From Bufo bufo (taxonomy: Eukaryota; Chordata; Amphibia; Anura; Bufonidae), in NCBI RefSeq assembly GCF_905171765.1, contig NC_053390.1, positions 214,701,208-214,765,207 of the forward strand: a DNA stretch of 64,000 bases. Direction: 5' to 3'. Shown here in pieces: positions 43,790 through 55,589 of this stretch. The notes below the pieces were generated by a model. It was not told the DNA's origin, ran no database searches, and was given only the letters and a program-made list of their open reading frames with translations. How positions within the stretch are numbered: the first letter of the stretch is position 1; every line of letters starts with the position of its first letter. Position numbers and translations under genes: made by a program.

Positions 43790-45765
43790 TTGATTGAAAC
43801 CAAAGTTTTTTTTTAGCCACGTGAAACTTCAAAAATCAGATGTTATCAAAGTGTTATGGGATGATTGTGGGATGCCTCCTATTCATTGATGTGTCAGTTA
43901 GCACTACTTGTCGCAAACAGAGGAATAGAATACTTGAACTGAGAGACCTTGGTTTATCGCTCTGGCAGATTGCTACGTGCCTAGGCCAAGATATTGGCAC
44001 TGTTCAACATTGCATATCCAGGTGGTGGGGAGAACAACGAGGAACTGGACTGACAGCAAGAAGTGGACAGAAGAGAACCTCTACATGGACGAATTGTCCG
44101 ATTAGAACAGGGGAGGGGAACCGCCGACCCACGGGCCGTGATTAATTCATGTGGCCCCCGGCCCCCTGCCAGAGCATATAGTAAAAATGCTAATGACAGC
44201 TTCCATTGTGGAAGCGGTCATTAGCATGCAGGAGGCAAGGGAGGTGAGAACAGCACTGCGCTAGCTGTACTCACCTTCCCTGGTCTTCTTCCGGCCCGTA
44301 CAGTGTCAGGACGTAGTGCACGTAGACGCGCACTATGACCTGACGCTGTGCACTGTCAGGTCACAGTACAGCGCGGTGGGAAGAAGACCAGGGAGAGTAA
44401 GTGAATCTGCCAAGTGGCAGAGCCGTTGAGAGTTGGAGAGGCAAGTTTATTTTAATTGTCTGATCTGAGGTCTGATTGGATGCTGGGGGGTCTGATAGCG
44501 GCTGATTTGAGGGTAAGGAAGGTCTGCTAGGGCCTGATCTGAGAATGTGGGATCTGATGGGGGTCTGATCTGAGGCTGGTGGATCTGATGGCGGTCTGAT
44601 GGAGGCGGGGGGCAGATCTGAGGCTGAGAAAGGGACAAAGGCAGGGACAGTTGCGAAGGAAGAGACAGGGGCAGTAGTAGGGAGAGTAAAAGCTGGGTGA
44701 ACCCCTCTCTGGACCCCCATAACATGCTGAACTTAAAAATTAGACTTCTATGTTTAGTCAAAATGGCGACTGTACTATATGTAATATATATAGAGCAGGC
44801 TCCATTTTATGCTGCAAAAATACAGCACTCTAGATTTTTTTTTTTATTGAAGCACAATTTCTGTAACATACCCCTAAGTCAGTTATATGTTTGACCAAAT
44901 ATAGCAGTAATTTTTAAGTTGAGAATTTTGTATGGCCCGCGAACAATGTTACAAATATCCAAAAGGCCCTCGCCAGCAAAAAAGTTCCCCACCCTTGGAT
45001 TAGAAGAATGGCGGGTAGTGATCTATTCTTTACTGTAAGTAAAAATGGACATCACATCCTAAGCCTAGGGCAGAAAACAGTGTCTACACAAACCATCAGA
45101 AGGCATTAGCATGACATTGGGCTACAGGCCAGACATTCAGCTACATGTGTTCCATTAACCTCACGCCACTGCTCTCAAAGGCTATCATAGTGCACAAAAA
45201 GATAACAATGGAGGCTGGAATGGAGGTCTATCCTCTTCCACTTTTGTCTCAGATGCAACAATAGCCAAAGATTGGTCTGGAGACTACACGGACATCATCA
45301 CAAAAAAGCGTTACATTGATTTGGTCGTGGAACCAGTGGTGTGATCATTTCTTCAAAGTGTCCAAGGAGCCATTTTTCAACAGGACGTCGTCAGACTGCA
45401 TGTAGATCGTACTACTGTGAGCAGTCTGCATGGCCTAAACATGCTACCGTGACCTGCAGTATCTCTGGACTTGTCTCCCATCAAGCACATATGGGATGTC
45501 ATTGGTCAGCAATTGCAAAGGGAGCAGCCAGCGGCGGATCTTGATGATTTGTGTGTCATTCAGCATGACCAAACATTCCTCAACCATTAATAACCTCACT
45601 GATAGCATGCCAAGGTGTGTAAGTGCTTGTATTTCTGTGGTTGGTGCTCCTACTTAATACTGAATAAATCATTTTTTTACAACTTGCATATCATTAAGAT
45701 ATCTATTGATCCTGTGATCTAAATAATTCCATAACTTTCTTTTTGGTGTTGCAATTTCAATGAAG
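43790..45765 (+). mobile_element. Tc1-like transposon, decayed, with nested hAT-like element
   Basis: An N-terminal transposase piece (about 43880-44099: CRKQRNRILELRDLGLSLWQ, WGEQRGTG, ARSGQKRT) and downstream fragments to about 45590 (including a QQDVVRLHVDRT-like stretch) are recognisable as Tc1/mariner-type. The right end reads ATTCCATAACTTTCTTTTTG...GCAATTTCAAT; the left end is less certain. It is interrupted at 44108-44997 by a hAT-like element and has several frameshifts. Confidence 0.65.
44108..44997. mobile_element. hAT-like non-autonomous transposon, 8-bp TSD
   Basis: A perfect 8-bp duplication GATTAGAA (44100-44107 and 44998-45005) flanks CAGGGGAGGGGAAC and the inverted end GTTCCCCACCCTTG. 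hAT superfamily by TSD length and end type. The 890-base interior has a GGTCTGATCTGAGG-type degenerate repeat (44450-44620) and no transposase. Confidence 0.85.
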
Positions 45766-46090
45766 TATCCACTGAGGATTTCGTCTCAAATTTGCATGCA
45801 TATTTTGTGGAGGATTCTTAGAGGATTTCATTTAGGCTATGCTGAAAATGGTGACATTTGCAGTTAAAATCCACATAATTTATGCAACAGAATCAGAAAT
45901 TTGCAGCAAACTCATTTTTCAGGTCAAAAATTTGCCTAGCATGGGAATGAGATTTTTAAAATCTGCAGTGCAAATCCACCAAGGGCAAAACGGCTAGTAA
46001 AACTGCTGGTTATCAAGCAGCTGCTTGGAATTTTTTTTTTTTGTGAAAAAAAATAAATATATAACCCCTCTAATTGGTCTAACCACCTAA

Positions 46091-46587
46091 GGCTACTTTT
46101 ACACTAGCGTTCAGAGCGGGCCCGTCTGCTGTCTGCACAGACGGATCCTTTCCTATAATGCAGACGTTTGGATCCGTTCAGAACGGATCCGTCTGCATTA
46201 TAGTTTAAAATAAATTCTAAGTGTGAAAGTAGTTCAGACGGATCCGTCCAGACTTTACATTGAAAGTCAATGGGGGACGGATCCGTTTGAAAATTGAGCC
46301 ATATTGTGTCAACTTCAAACGGATCCGTCCCCATTGACTTACATTGTAAGTCTGGACGGATCAGTTTGCCTCCGCACGGCCAGGCGGACACCCGAACACG
46401 GCAAGCAGCGTTCGGGTGTCCGCTTGCTGAGCGGAGTGGAGGCTGAACGCTGCCAGACTGATGCATTCTGAGCAGATCCGCAACCACTCAGAATGCATTG
46501 GGGCAGTACGGATGCGTTCGGGGCCGCTTGTGAGAGCCTTCAAACGGAGCTCACAAGCGGAACCCCGACGCTAGTGTGAAAGTAGCC
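46091..46587. mobile_element. MITE (CTACTTTTACACTAGCG ends)
   Basis: GGCTACTTTTACACTAGCG at the left and CGCTAGTGTGAAAGTAGCC at the right, flanked by TAA and TTA. The interior repeats GGATCCGT / ACGGATCC in both orientations. No coding sequence. Confidence 0.8.
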
Positions 46588-46977
46588 TTAAACCTATTGG
46601 CCCTTCTGCAGGGTGAGTCATTTTCTATTAAAAATCTTATGTCCTTTTGGTGTACTGCTTTAATTATGCAATTAATATTTGCTTTCTATGTAATATTGAA
46701 AATGCAAACCAAAGTGTTATACTCTGTACACATCACGTTAAACCCCTACATTTGGCACAGACACTAGGAAAAGCTTGGGAGAATATAGAAAAGTATAGTG
46801 AACTACACATTTTTGTGGTTTACTATACTTTTTGTGTAGAACAGTGGCAATGCTTGCCACTGTATTGCATAAACAGTGGCACATATTGAAGCTTTCAGCT
46901 AGAGGTATACGTCAGGAAACCTTCCCAAAGTATACATCCGATGCAATACTCTAACGTTAATACAAAACTACAAATAC

Positions 46978-47105
46978 CTGTCATAGTTATCCATATCTTC
47001 CACATTGTTTCCATTCAGCGATGCTTCGACCATCTTGTCAATCTTTTGTTTTAAATCATCATTTTTTCTTTGAAGGTCAATGATGACAGAATTGAGAAAT
47101 TCAAT
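46978..47105 (-). CDS. clip1: CLIP1 exon: end of coiled coil
   Basis: A 128-nt exon between an ATACTAG acceptor and a GTATTTG donor. It encodes [20 protein letters not shown] and a short acidic stretch ending NVEDMDNYD, with AG left over for a Ser codon completed by the last exon. This corresponds to the conserved FLNSVIVDLQRKN part of CLIP-170 just before the zinc knuckles. The heptad pattern supports the end of the dimerising coiled coil. Confidence 0.93.
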
Positions 47106-47898
47106 CTAGTATTAAAACACAAAAGATTGCTTCACTCATTGAGAACAATTCAAATACATCAGGATCACAATTTAAGCTAATATTTTAATCAAATGGTTGA
47201 GCCCTCAGAAATTCACACAATACTTGTATAGACATCTTTACTGTGATGCTGTGCTTTCCAAAGCTGGCACTAGCAATAAAATAGTTACTATTCCCTTGTG
47301 ATCGGAGATAGAGGCTCTGAATGGTGCATCCAATGCAGATGTGCACAAAGCCTCATCAATATATACCATTGTACTAACATAAAATACATGCTTACAGGGT
47401 AACAATCTAGGCCTGAATTAAGAGAGTCAATCATGCTGTCACAACTGTCACTGTGTTACTTACATACATAGGAATAATACAGGCAAAGACATACCCTGCA
47501 TGTAAAGATGAGCTAGCATTGCTGACAGTGTTTGCAAATGCAATTAAAGGAATATCTACAAAAGTTGGATGCACCCATAATAGTTAGTTAGTTGATTGGT
47601 TTATTGACAACCATAATTTTTTTTTAGGTTATTTTTAGTATTACACAGACAACATTTCTCATGTCATTCTAGATTGCCTTCCTGACCACATGTAACGGCT
47701 GCTTGTACCAGTCACTATGGGTACAAAAGTGCTGCTTTGTAACCCTTTCAGTGTAAGGCTCACAAACATCATACCCTCCGCATTGCCAGCACAATTTTAA
47801 GGTACTTTATGTTTCTGTCCTGCAGTTGATTCCTGGTACATTTATCAATCCTACATTCACAGGGGTTATATAGACATTGATTAACTAATATTCTATAC
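47106..47898 (-). other. clip1: CLIP1 intron, no element recognised
   Basis: Lies between two in-phase CLIP1 exons. AT-rich; I see no transposon end. Confidence 0.7.
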
Positions 47899-47954
47899 CT
47901 GGCCTTCCATGGATGACTTTTCCTCCAGGTACTGACTGTTGAATGAGGCATCAC
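47899..47954 (-). CDS. clip1: CLIP1 56-nt exon: variable linker
   Basis: Acceptor TTTAAATTAG, donor GTATAG. The exon starts by completing a Gly codon (G|GT) and encodes DASFNSQYLEEKSSMEGQ, ending in phase 0 before ATT of the next exon. Acidic, serine-containing linker between coiled-coil parts; CLIP-170 has a similarly placed low-conservation stretch. Phase agreement on both sides supports it strongly despite its size. Confidence 0.88.
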
Positions 47955-48228
47955 CTAATTTAAATAGAAAGTGAAAATTAAATAATAAAATAAATAATAA
48001 AATGAATAAAATTGAATTTCAGATAAAATCTTTATATTTAGGCCTTTTATGTGCAGTGGGTGCTGTTCAGAAAATGCAGACATTCAAATGAATAGCTGGA
48101 TGCTGAAGTCTTCCAGAGTAGCTTTCCATGCTGGCTCATAGAGGATGGTACTGAATGGGGACCCCATCTATGATGTCCTTATGATATAATAGAGCAGATT
48201 AACTGGAGATGTCTTTATGTCTTCATAA

Positions 48229-48753
48229 GGTTACTTTCACACTAGCGTTAAAGTTTTCCGGTATTGAGTTCCGCCCTAGGGGCTCAATACCGGAAAAAAA
48301 CGCTTCCGTTTTGTCCATTCTGAATGGAAAGCATTACGTTCAGTATGCATCAGGATGTCTTCAGTTCAGTCACTTTTACAGTATTTGGCCGGAGGAAATA
48401 CCGCAGCATGCTGCGGTATTTTCTCTGGCCGAAATTCCGCAACACTTGCCGGAATGCCGGCATTATTTTCCATTGAAATGTATTAATGCCAGATCAGGTA
48501 ACAAGTGTTCTGGAAAAACGGATCCGGTTTTCTGGTCTGCGCAGACCCTTAAAAATGTGAAAAAAAAAAAATACCGGATCCGTTTTTTCGGATGACACCG
48601 GAGAGACGGATCCGGTTTTTCAATACATTTGTCAAACGGATCCGCACCCAGAAACAAATGATATCCGTTTGCACACGGATTTCCGGATCCAGCAGGCAGT
48701 TCCAGCAACAGAACTGCCTGCCGGATTGCTCTAACACTAGTGTGAAAGTACCC
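48229..48753. mobile_element. MITE in CLIP1 intron (TACTTTCACACTAGCG ends)
   Basis: GGTTACTTTCACACTAGCG and CACTAGTGTGAAAGTACCC ends, flanked by TAA and TTA (48754-48756). Interior has ACCGGATCCG and CGGATCCGGT repeated in both directions. Confidence 0.75.
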
Positions 48754-48855
48754 TTAGACAACCCTTTTAAAGTGTACATATGGTTTCTGTAAATGCAGAA
48801 GAGTGACCAAGCTCTTCTTAGTGTGATGTGAAGTGTTGCACTTGGTGCTAGCTAA

Positions 48856-49104
48856 GGCCTGTTTTACATTTGCAATAAACCGATCCGGCAGGCTTTTCCG
48901 GGTGGTGGCAGTACTGCATGCAGGACTTTTTCTCCATTTAAAAATACCTTATCTCTGATAGAACTGACACAAACTGACGGATCAGTTTTACAATGCAAAC
49001 TGATGCTATTTGAGCACAACTGATGCTCAAAATAAAGGATCCTTTTTTTTGTTTTTCTGTTGGATCCAAACAATGGAAAGGTAAACGGTGATATGAACTC
49101 AGCC
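48856..49104. mobile_element. Short MITE, abuts the next one
   Basis: TAA before GGCCTGTTTTACATTTGC and TAA (49105-49107) after the right end GATATGAACTCAGCC. Diverged TIRs. Confidence 0.55.
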
Positions 49105-49107
49105 TAA

Positions 49108-49557
49108 GGGTACTTTCACACTAGCGTTTTTCAGTTTTTTTCCGGTATTGAGCTTTAGGACGGAACTCAATACTGGAAAAAAACTGATCAGTTTTATCCT
49201 AATGCATTCTGAATGGAGAGCATTCCGTTCAGGATGCATCAGTTCAGTCCCAATTAAGTTTTTTTGGCCGGAGAAAATACCGCAGCATGCTGCAGTTCTC
49301 TCCGGCCAAAAATTCTGAACAATTGCCGGAATGCCGGATCCGGCATTAATCTGCGCAGACCTTTAAAAATAAGGGAAATTAAATAAATACCGGATCCATT
49401 TTTCCGGAGGACAACCGGAAAGATGGATCCGGTATTGCAATGCATTTGCGTGACGGATCCGCATTCGGATCCATCTCACAAATGCATCCGTTTGCGTCCG
49501 GATTGCCGGATCCGGCAGGCAGTTCAGGAATCCTCTGCCGCAAGTGTGAAAGTACCC
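49108..49557. mobile_element. MITE (GGGTACTTTCACACTAGCG)
   Basis: Left end GGGTACTTTCACACTAGCG directly follows the TAA that ends the preceding MITE; right end CAAGTGTGAAAGTACCCC. Interior closely resembles the MITEs at 14307 and 48229 (GCAGCATGCTGC, CGGATCCGGT). Confidence 0.75.
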
Positions 49558-50032
49558 CAAGAAGTTGCACCTCCTCCTCCCGGTCTTCATTTTCGAGATT
49601 GGGGAGATTTCTGAACATGTACAGATCGGTACAGTAATATTACCAACCACTGCACCCTACAATAGTCACAGTTCACAAGTGTACAAATCAATATATTAAA
49701 GGGAACTGGTCACATCGAACAGGATGTCTGAGCTGCATGCAGTATCTTATAGAAGAGGAGGAGCAGAGCAGATTGATATATAGTTTTGTGGGAAAAGATT
49801 CAGGAACAATTTGTATTTTATACATTTAAAACTCAGCTATTTTTTCGCTCAGCTGTATACCATGGAGGTGTTATCAGTGATTGATCGCATTCTGTGTGTG
49901 TGTGTGTGTGTGTATACACAGAGATAGCTGTCGGCCATTGATCGCTGTACACAAGGGCAGACAAGCTCAGAAAAAGCAGGGATATATATGTATAAATTAA
50001 AAAGTTTTACTGAATCTTTTCCCACAAAACTA

Positions 50033-51607
50033 CCATATTTTTTGCCCTACAAGACGCACCGGCCCATAAGACGCACCTAGGTTTTAGAGGTGGACAATAA
50101 GAAAAAATTTTTTTTTTCATTAGACCTCAGGTCAGACCACCAATCAGACCCCCAATGTAATAAAACCCCAATAAGATCTCAGCTTAGACCCCAATGTGAA
50201 TGACCCCCAATCAGACCTCAGATAAGAGCCCCAATCTAAATAAGACCCCCATTCAGACCTCAGATAAGCCCCCATGCTTCCTTATCATCAGCCCCCATGC
50301 TTCCTTATCATCAGCCCCCATGCCTCCTATCAGCTTCTAGGGCACGTACACAGGAGCAGGCATGTGTGAAGACTAAGGCCCCTTTCACACAGGCGAGTAT
50401 TCCACGCGGGCGCAATGCGTGAGTTGAACGCATTGCACCCGCACTGAATCCTGACCCATTCATTTCTATGGGGCTGTGCACATGAGCTGTGATTTTCACG
50501 CATCACTTGTGCGTTGCGTGAAAATCGCAGCATGCTCTATATTCTGCGTTTTTCATGCAACGCAGGCCCCATAGAAGTGAATGGGGCCGCGTGAAAAACG
50601 CAAGCATCCGCAAGCAAGTGCGGATGCGGTGCGATTTTCACGCATGGTTGCTAGGTGACGATCGGGCTGGGGACCTGATCTGTATTATTTTCCCTTATAA
50701 CATGGTTATAAGGGAAAATAATAGCATTCTGAATACAGAATGCAAAGTAAAATAGAGATGGAGGGGTTAAAAATAAAAAATTAATTAACTCACCGAGTCC
50801 ACTTGATCGCGTAGTTGCGGATCTCTGTCTTCTTCTGTAATGTTGAGCTGCCGGCTAAGGACCTATGGTGATGTCACATCACATGATCCAATCACATGGT
50901 CCCTCACCATGGTGATGAACCATGTGATTGGACCATGTGATGAGCACAGTGACATCATCAAAGGTTCTATTCCTGTGCACAGCAAAGAACAAGACAGAAG
51001 AGATGTCGGCTGCGCGATCAAGTGGATTAAGGAGAGTTAAATTATTTATTATTTTATTTTTAACCCCTCCAGCTCTATTGTACTATGCATTCTGTATTCA
51101 GAATGGTATTATTTTCCCTTATAACCATGTTATAAGGGAAAATAATACAATCTACAGAACACCTAACCCAAACCCGAACTTCGGGTTTGGGTACCAAACA
51201 TGCAGATTTTTTTCACACGCGTGCAAAACGCATTACAATGTTTTGCACTCGCGCTGAAAAATTGCACATGTTCCCGCAATGCACCCACACCTTTTCCCGC
51301 AACGCCCGTGTGAAACCAGCCTTAGAGGCGGAGCAGGCATGTGTGGCAGGAAAGCCTGCTCCGCCGCTCATCTGCCTGCTCCCATCATCTGCCGTCTCCC
51401 TGCAAATCTGCCGGCCGGCCCCTATCAACCGCCACCAGACGGGGCCGGCCGTTCTCCATCACCCTGCACCAGCCACACCACCTGACCCACGGCAACGCGC
51501 CGGACATTTTATATTTTTTTGCCCTGTATTCATCCCATAAGACGCACAAGCGTTTCCCCCCCACTTTAGGGGGGGAAAAGGTGCGTCTTATGGGGTGACA
51601 AATACGG
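50033..51607. mobile_element. TA-flanked TIR element (AAGACGCACC ends)
   Basis: TA at 50031-50032 and 51608-51609. Ends are CCATATTTTTTGCCCTACAA..GACGCACC and GGTGCGTCTTATGGGG..CAAATACGG. Comparison with the related uninterrupted copy near 55060 (AAAACTATATA) confirms the insertion point and TA duplication. No transposase frame seen. Contains the MITE at 50378-51324. Confidence 0.75.
50378..51324. mobile_element. MITE with long palindrome, third nesting level
   Basis: GGCCCCTTTCACACAGGCG and CGCCCGTGTGAAACCAGCC ends, flanked by TAA and TTA. Same organisation as 37440-38395: CAATGCG-rich outer parts, TTTTCCCTTATAACATGG on one arm and its complement on the other, and a large central palindrome (about 50680-51150). 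Confidence 0.75.
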
Positions 51608-51905
51608 TATATAGCTATCTTCTCAGCTCCTCTTGCCCTGTAACATTCTGCCTGCAGATTGCATTTCGTGACAGGTTTTCTTTAACAATAGGTATGCTGA
51701 AATGAACTTTTCTATGTTGCCAGCTTAGTAAAAGATTCTGAAACAACATTTTAGTAAATTGTGTAAGCAAACTAAATTTATGATTAAAATTGGCATAGCC
51801 AAGATGCAAAACTTTGCTTTCACTGGTCTTGCACTCCTAAATGCTGCACTCTGTCATGTTACTAGGACAGAAGATTTGGGTATGGTGGTAGTGATAAACT
51901 CTTAC

Positions 51906-52065
51906 CTGATGAGTTTGACAGATTGCTGAGTTGTGTTTTGTTCTCATCCAGTTGCTTCTCGAGGCTTTGCACTTTTTTCTCCAACTTGAGTTTTTCAGAC
52001 TCCAGTGACTTTACTGCTGACTGTAAGGTTTTTGCAGATTCATTCTCTCCCCGAAGCAATGTAAT
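51906..52065 (-). CDS. clip1: CLIP1 exon: coiled coil
   Basis: A 160-nt exon with GTACTTTAG acceptor and GTAAGAG donor. It encodes [15 protein letters not shown], a heptad-rich [20 protein letters not shown] segment and [10 protein letters not shown]. The LRGEN-SAK and KL-LE-KV--LE-QL pattern matches the distal coiled coil of CLIP-170. It ends with one base of a Gly codon finished by the 56-nt exon. Confidence 0.93.
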
Positions 52066-52609
52066 CTAAAGTACAAAAATATTGAATTGTCCTTACATAT
52101 CTTTTAAGGATAAAAATGTTGAATATGACATAATACACACAGATATTGTGCATGTTCCATGTCTGAAGTCAATAAAGGACATTTTCTTAAACTCTCCCTT
52201 TCTGTAAGTTATGCCACCTTTCAATAAAACCAAAAGATAAAGTGATCTTATCTTCTAGCTAGCCTATCATATTATAAGGCAGCACATTCATTCACATTTC
52301 TCAGGATACAAACCTTTGCACTCATAGTATGAACTAAAATATAAAGACTATAACTTGAAGTGTGCTTCCTCTCTGTGCAGCATTTGAATAGTCCTACTGC
52401 TATCATTGCTGTATATGGTGCCATCTACTGCTGAGGATTATGGTCTCCTATTGATTCGAGGATGAAAAAGCTATTGTGTCATGGGCTTGTCAGCTGCACT
52501 GACTACAGCCTCAGTCACTGACTATCAAGCTCACAAGACTGCAGTTGCATTATTGTAAAATTGTTGCGCTAGAGTTTATGTATTAAGAGTCTACCACATT
52601 TATACAATA

Positions 52610-52989
52610 CTAGATATTTAGCCCGTTACAATAACGGGCGCTAGAAAGGGCCGCCGCTGTGCGCCTGTCCCCTGTGATGACAGCCGCCACTTCCTGCTCC
52701 TCCCTGTCCTCCATCTCACCGCCCGCTCCCTCTACTCCTCGCAAAACTGATAACAAAACTTTTCGCAACCGGAGTCACTTTCGCTTCTGGTTGCGGCTCC
52801 GGGTGCTCGTGCCGCCTGTCATGTGCCCAGGCGGTTGTGTGTGGGGCGGCGGTGGTTGGGAGGCACGCTGGTGTGGGCGGTGTGTGGTGCGCCGTGTGTT
52901 GATTGGCCGGCGCGCCGCGCATGCACATTTCAACAATCGGCACATATGCACGGACACCAGCACGCACACAGGGCTTTTATTAGTATAGA
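52610..52989 (-). mobile_element. 380-bp non-autonomous Helitron
   Basis: On the minus strand it starts TCTATACTAATAAAAGCCC after A. It ends with a perfect hairpin GCCCGTTA-TTG-TAACGGGC, then TAAATATCTAG, followed by T. These are Helitron termini. The interior is GC-rich (over 60 percent), unlike the surrounding CLIP1 intron, and holds no helicase. Confidence 0.8.
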
Positions 52990-53338
52990 TAAAATATTTC
53001 TAAGTGTTATAGCTGTGGCATATAAAAGGTCCCCAAATGTAAATTACTGTGCGCCAGGAGCTTTTAGCATTCTAGGTTTCCCCCTTTTTTGGGGCATCCT
53101 ATAAAAATGTACTTGTCTACAGTACATGTGACATAACAGTGGCCTTTACCATAGGAAAGCAGGACACATTATATGAGGCAAAAGACCTACCGTAGAAATT
53201 ATATCACACCCAATAAAAGCTAGACACTGTGAAATATGGGGTGCAGACAAAGGGGCAGAATAAGGCTTCAGAAACCCAAAAATGCATAAAATACATGGCC
53301 GAAATTCAGTTACAAAGGAAATAGAAATTCACCCATAC

Positions 53339-53456
53339 CTCTTTCCTGAGTCTTTCTAGTTCTTTGTCCTTCTCTGTGATCAAGGCACTCGTACTGGTGA
53401 GAGATTTCTGTAGAAATGTCTTCTCTTCATCAAACTCTTTCTTAATAATAGATTCC
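53339..53456 (-). CDS. clip1: CLIP1 exon: coiled coil (most 5' exon in window)
   Basis: A 118-nt exon, acceptor TTTTTGTGCAG and donor GTATGGG. After one base belonging to an upstream codon it encodes [19 protein letters not shown] and [20 protein letters not shown]. The TSALLTEKD-ELE-LR-E pattern is that of CLIP-170 just ahead of LRGEN. Joins in phase with the exon at 52065. Confidence 0.93.
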
Positions 53457-54806
53457 CTGCACAAAAACAAATCAGAAACCAAACAAGAAGGAAATGACTA
53501 GAGACAACGTGTATGGTTTACCTGCACTTATTTCTAACTTGCTATGTGGGATTGTTAACTACCGCTGAAAGGGTATCTTCATCTTTGAATCCAATTGTAC
53601 AGTTAGATATCTACATTACTTATCATGTATTGATCATTTGTTATAGTCCACAGCTCATTCACAATTCCGCTGGTCACTATCAAATCAAAAAGCGTGCACC
53701 TAGCTGATGTCCTAAAACAGAGCGACAGCTTTTCCTACATGATGACTTGGCCAGGTATACAGACTACTCTTCACAGAATACTGATCACCAGAGCGACCTT
53801 TATTGTATGCAGACTGCGAGTCAAGGAGCTAAAGAGAATATTACAAGGCTGTAACTCAGGATCAGTACAATAAGTAATGCAAAGTATTTACACAGTCCGT
53901 CAGAGTTTTTTTATATATAGTAAACTAATGTTCAAAGGTGGACATTCCCTTTAAACTGAGCATCGGATTGATGGAAAGGTATAATAAGACTTTCTAAATG
54001 GCACACAAAACCTATAGACAACAAAAAGGTCAGACTACCATAGAAAAAAAGGCAATACATATATGTTACAAAAAAAAGTGCAAAATCAAGGCATCCTATA
54101 CAAATAGTGGACTGTTTTAGGAAGCATATGAAATAACTGTACTCCATGACGCAAGGGTTACCAAATATATTGCCTAGTCAAGATATAAGGCAAAGACTTG
54201 AGCCATTTCATTTTTAAGATGGCACCGTATAGCATATTTTACACTCCTGCTGTCTAGATGAATAGTACAGTGCGTTACAGGCTGGTGCAGGACATATGAT
54301 GTTCATCTGTACAGCTTAGTTATTTAAACATTGAAATCAAGCATTTTAAAGGCCAGTAAAATATTAGAATTCATGCTGTATCAGGAAATACCGGTAAAGG
54401 TCTGAAAGAGTAGCAACACCATTAATATGTGACACTATAACAAAGTCACATTGTCACAAATGATGCTATACTCCTGTCTCTAGAATAGGAATAGGTCTAT
54501 TTCATATAACACTAAAACAGCCCATGCATTCTACAGAATGCCTTCTTCATGTAAAAATGCCTGAATGTTTAAACATATATATTATATATTTGTCACTTTC
54601 TTTTTTACTCATCTACATTTTGCTGGAAGTCTATCAGAAGTTACCAAGCCACATATAATATCATGCACAGCTTTACGGCACAATAAGCATGCAAAGCATT
54701 GGGTATGATGATGGAAGGATCAGATGGTCCTCTACAGTAGTATTACCAACCATTGCACCCTACAATAGTCACAGTTCACAAGTCTACAAAAAAATCAATA
54801 TATTAA

Positions 54807-55140
54807 AGTGAAGCAGACTGAGTAGTTTTATCGGAAAAGATTCAGTAAAACCTGTAATTTATACATTTAAGTTCCTTCTCATTCTGGTCTTTGAAGTCCA
54901 GGAGTCTGTCCTATCAGTGACTGACAGCCTTCCCTCTACTGTGTATACAGAGATAGCCGTTAATCACTGATAAGACACCTCCTTGACTTCAAAGCCCAGA
55001 ATGAGCAGGAATATAAATAAATGAAATACTGGTTATACTGAATCTTTTCCCATAAAACTATATAAATGAATCTGCTCAGCTCCTCCTGCTCTAGAACACT
55101 GCCTGCAGATTATTTGGGATTTTCATGGTGACAGGTTCCC
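54807..55140. mobile_element. MITE related to 49700-51681
   Basis: Follows TTAA (54803-54806); right end GTGACAGGTTCCC. Internal GAAAAGATTCAGTAAAACCT and its inverted partner match the element at 49700. The left flank (from 54737) is also shared. Confidence 0.65.
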
Positions 55141-55589
55141 TTTGAGTAGTTTCCAAATTTCTCACTATGTGAGAGGAATGTCTTTAATAAGAGTGTAGTG
55201 TCATATAGCAGCAAAGAAAATTCAGCATGATTAATAGATGAAACTGTACTAATTGCGCACATCATTAATAGCGTTCCGCCAGGAGCTATAAATTAGGACT
55301 GTTGACACATGTCAATCCATTTTCTTTTGGTCTTACAAAATCAGAGCAGTAATCTCAAGACCTTCAACTTCCAACACATGAAACACAATGCTGTTTCCAA
55401 CAAATCTAAAAGAAGCAGAACATACTAATGACTCTGCGCGCACACAAACCAAGTGCAGAATCTAAGCCTAGCTGGCACTAACTGAGGAAACAAACTAAAG
55501 AAAGAAAACCATGGAGCACTACACTGACTTAAAAGCTCATGTGAGAAACTACACTGTTTCCAGGGTGAAAAGTGTCTGGTTATTTTTAT

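Larger units (their letters stand above)
49700..51681. mobile_element. TTAA-flanked MITE, host of a nested pair
   Basis: TTAA at 49696-49699 and 51682-51685. The left end AGGGAACTGGTCAC mirrors the right end GTGACAGGTTTTCT. Related copies occur at 54807-55140 and about 60897-61200. It is split by the TA-flanked element 50033-51607. Confidence 0.75.

Noticed and set aside
52659..53104. Open frames in the GC-rich 52.6-53.0 kb segment
   Set aside because: They lie within the 380-bp Helitron; high GC content reduces stops by chance.
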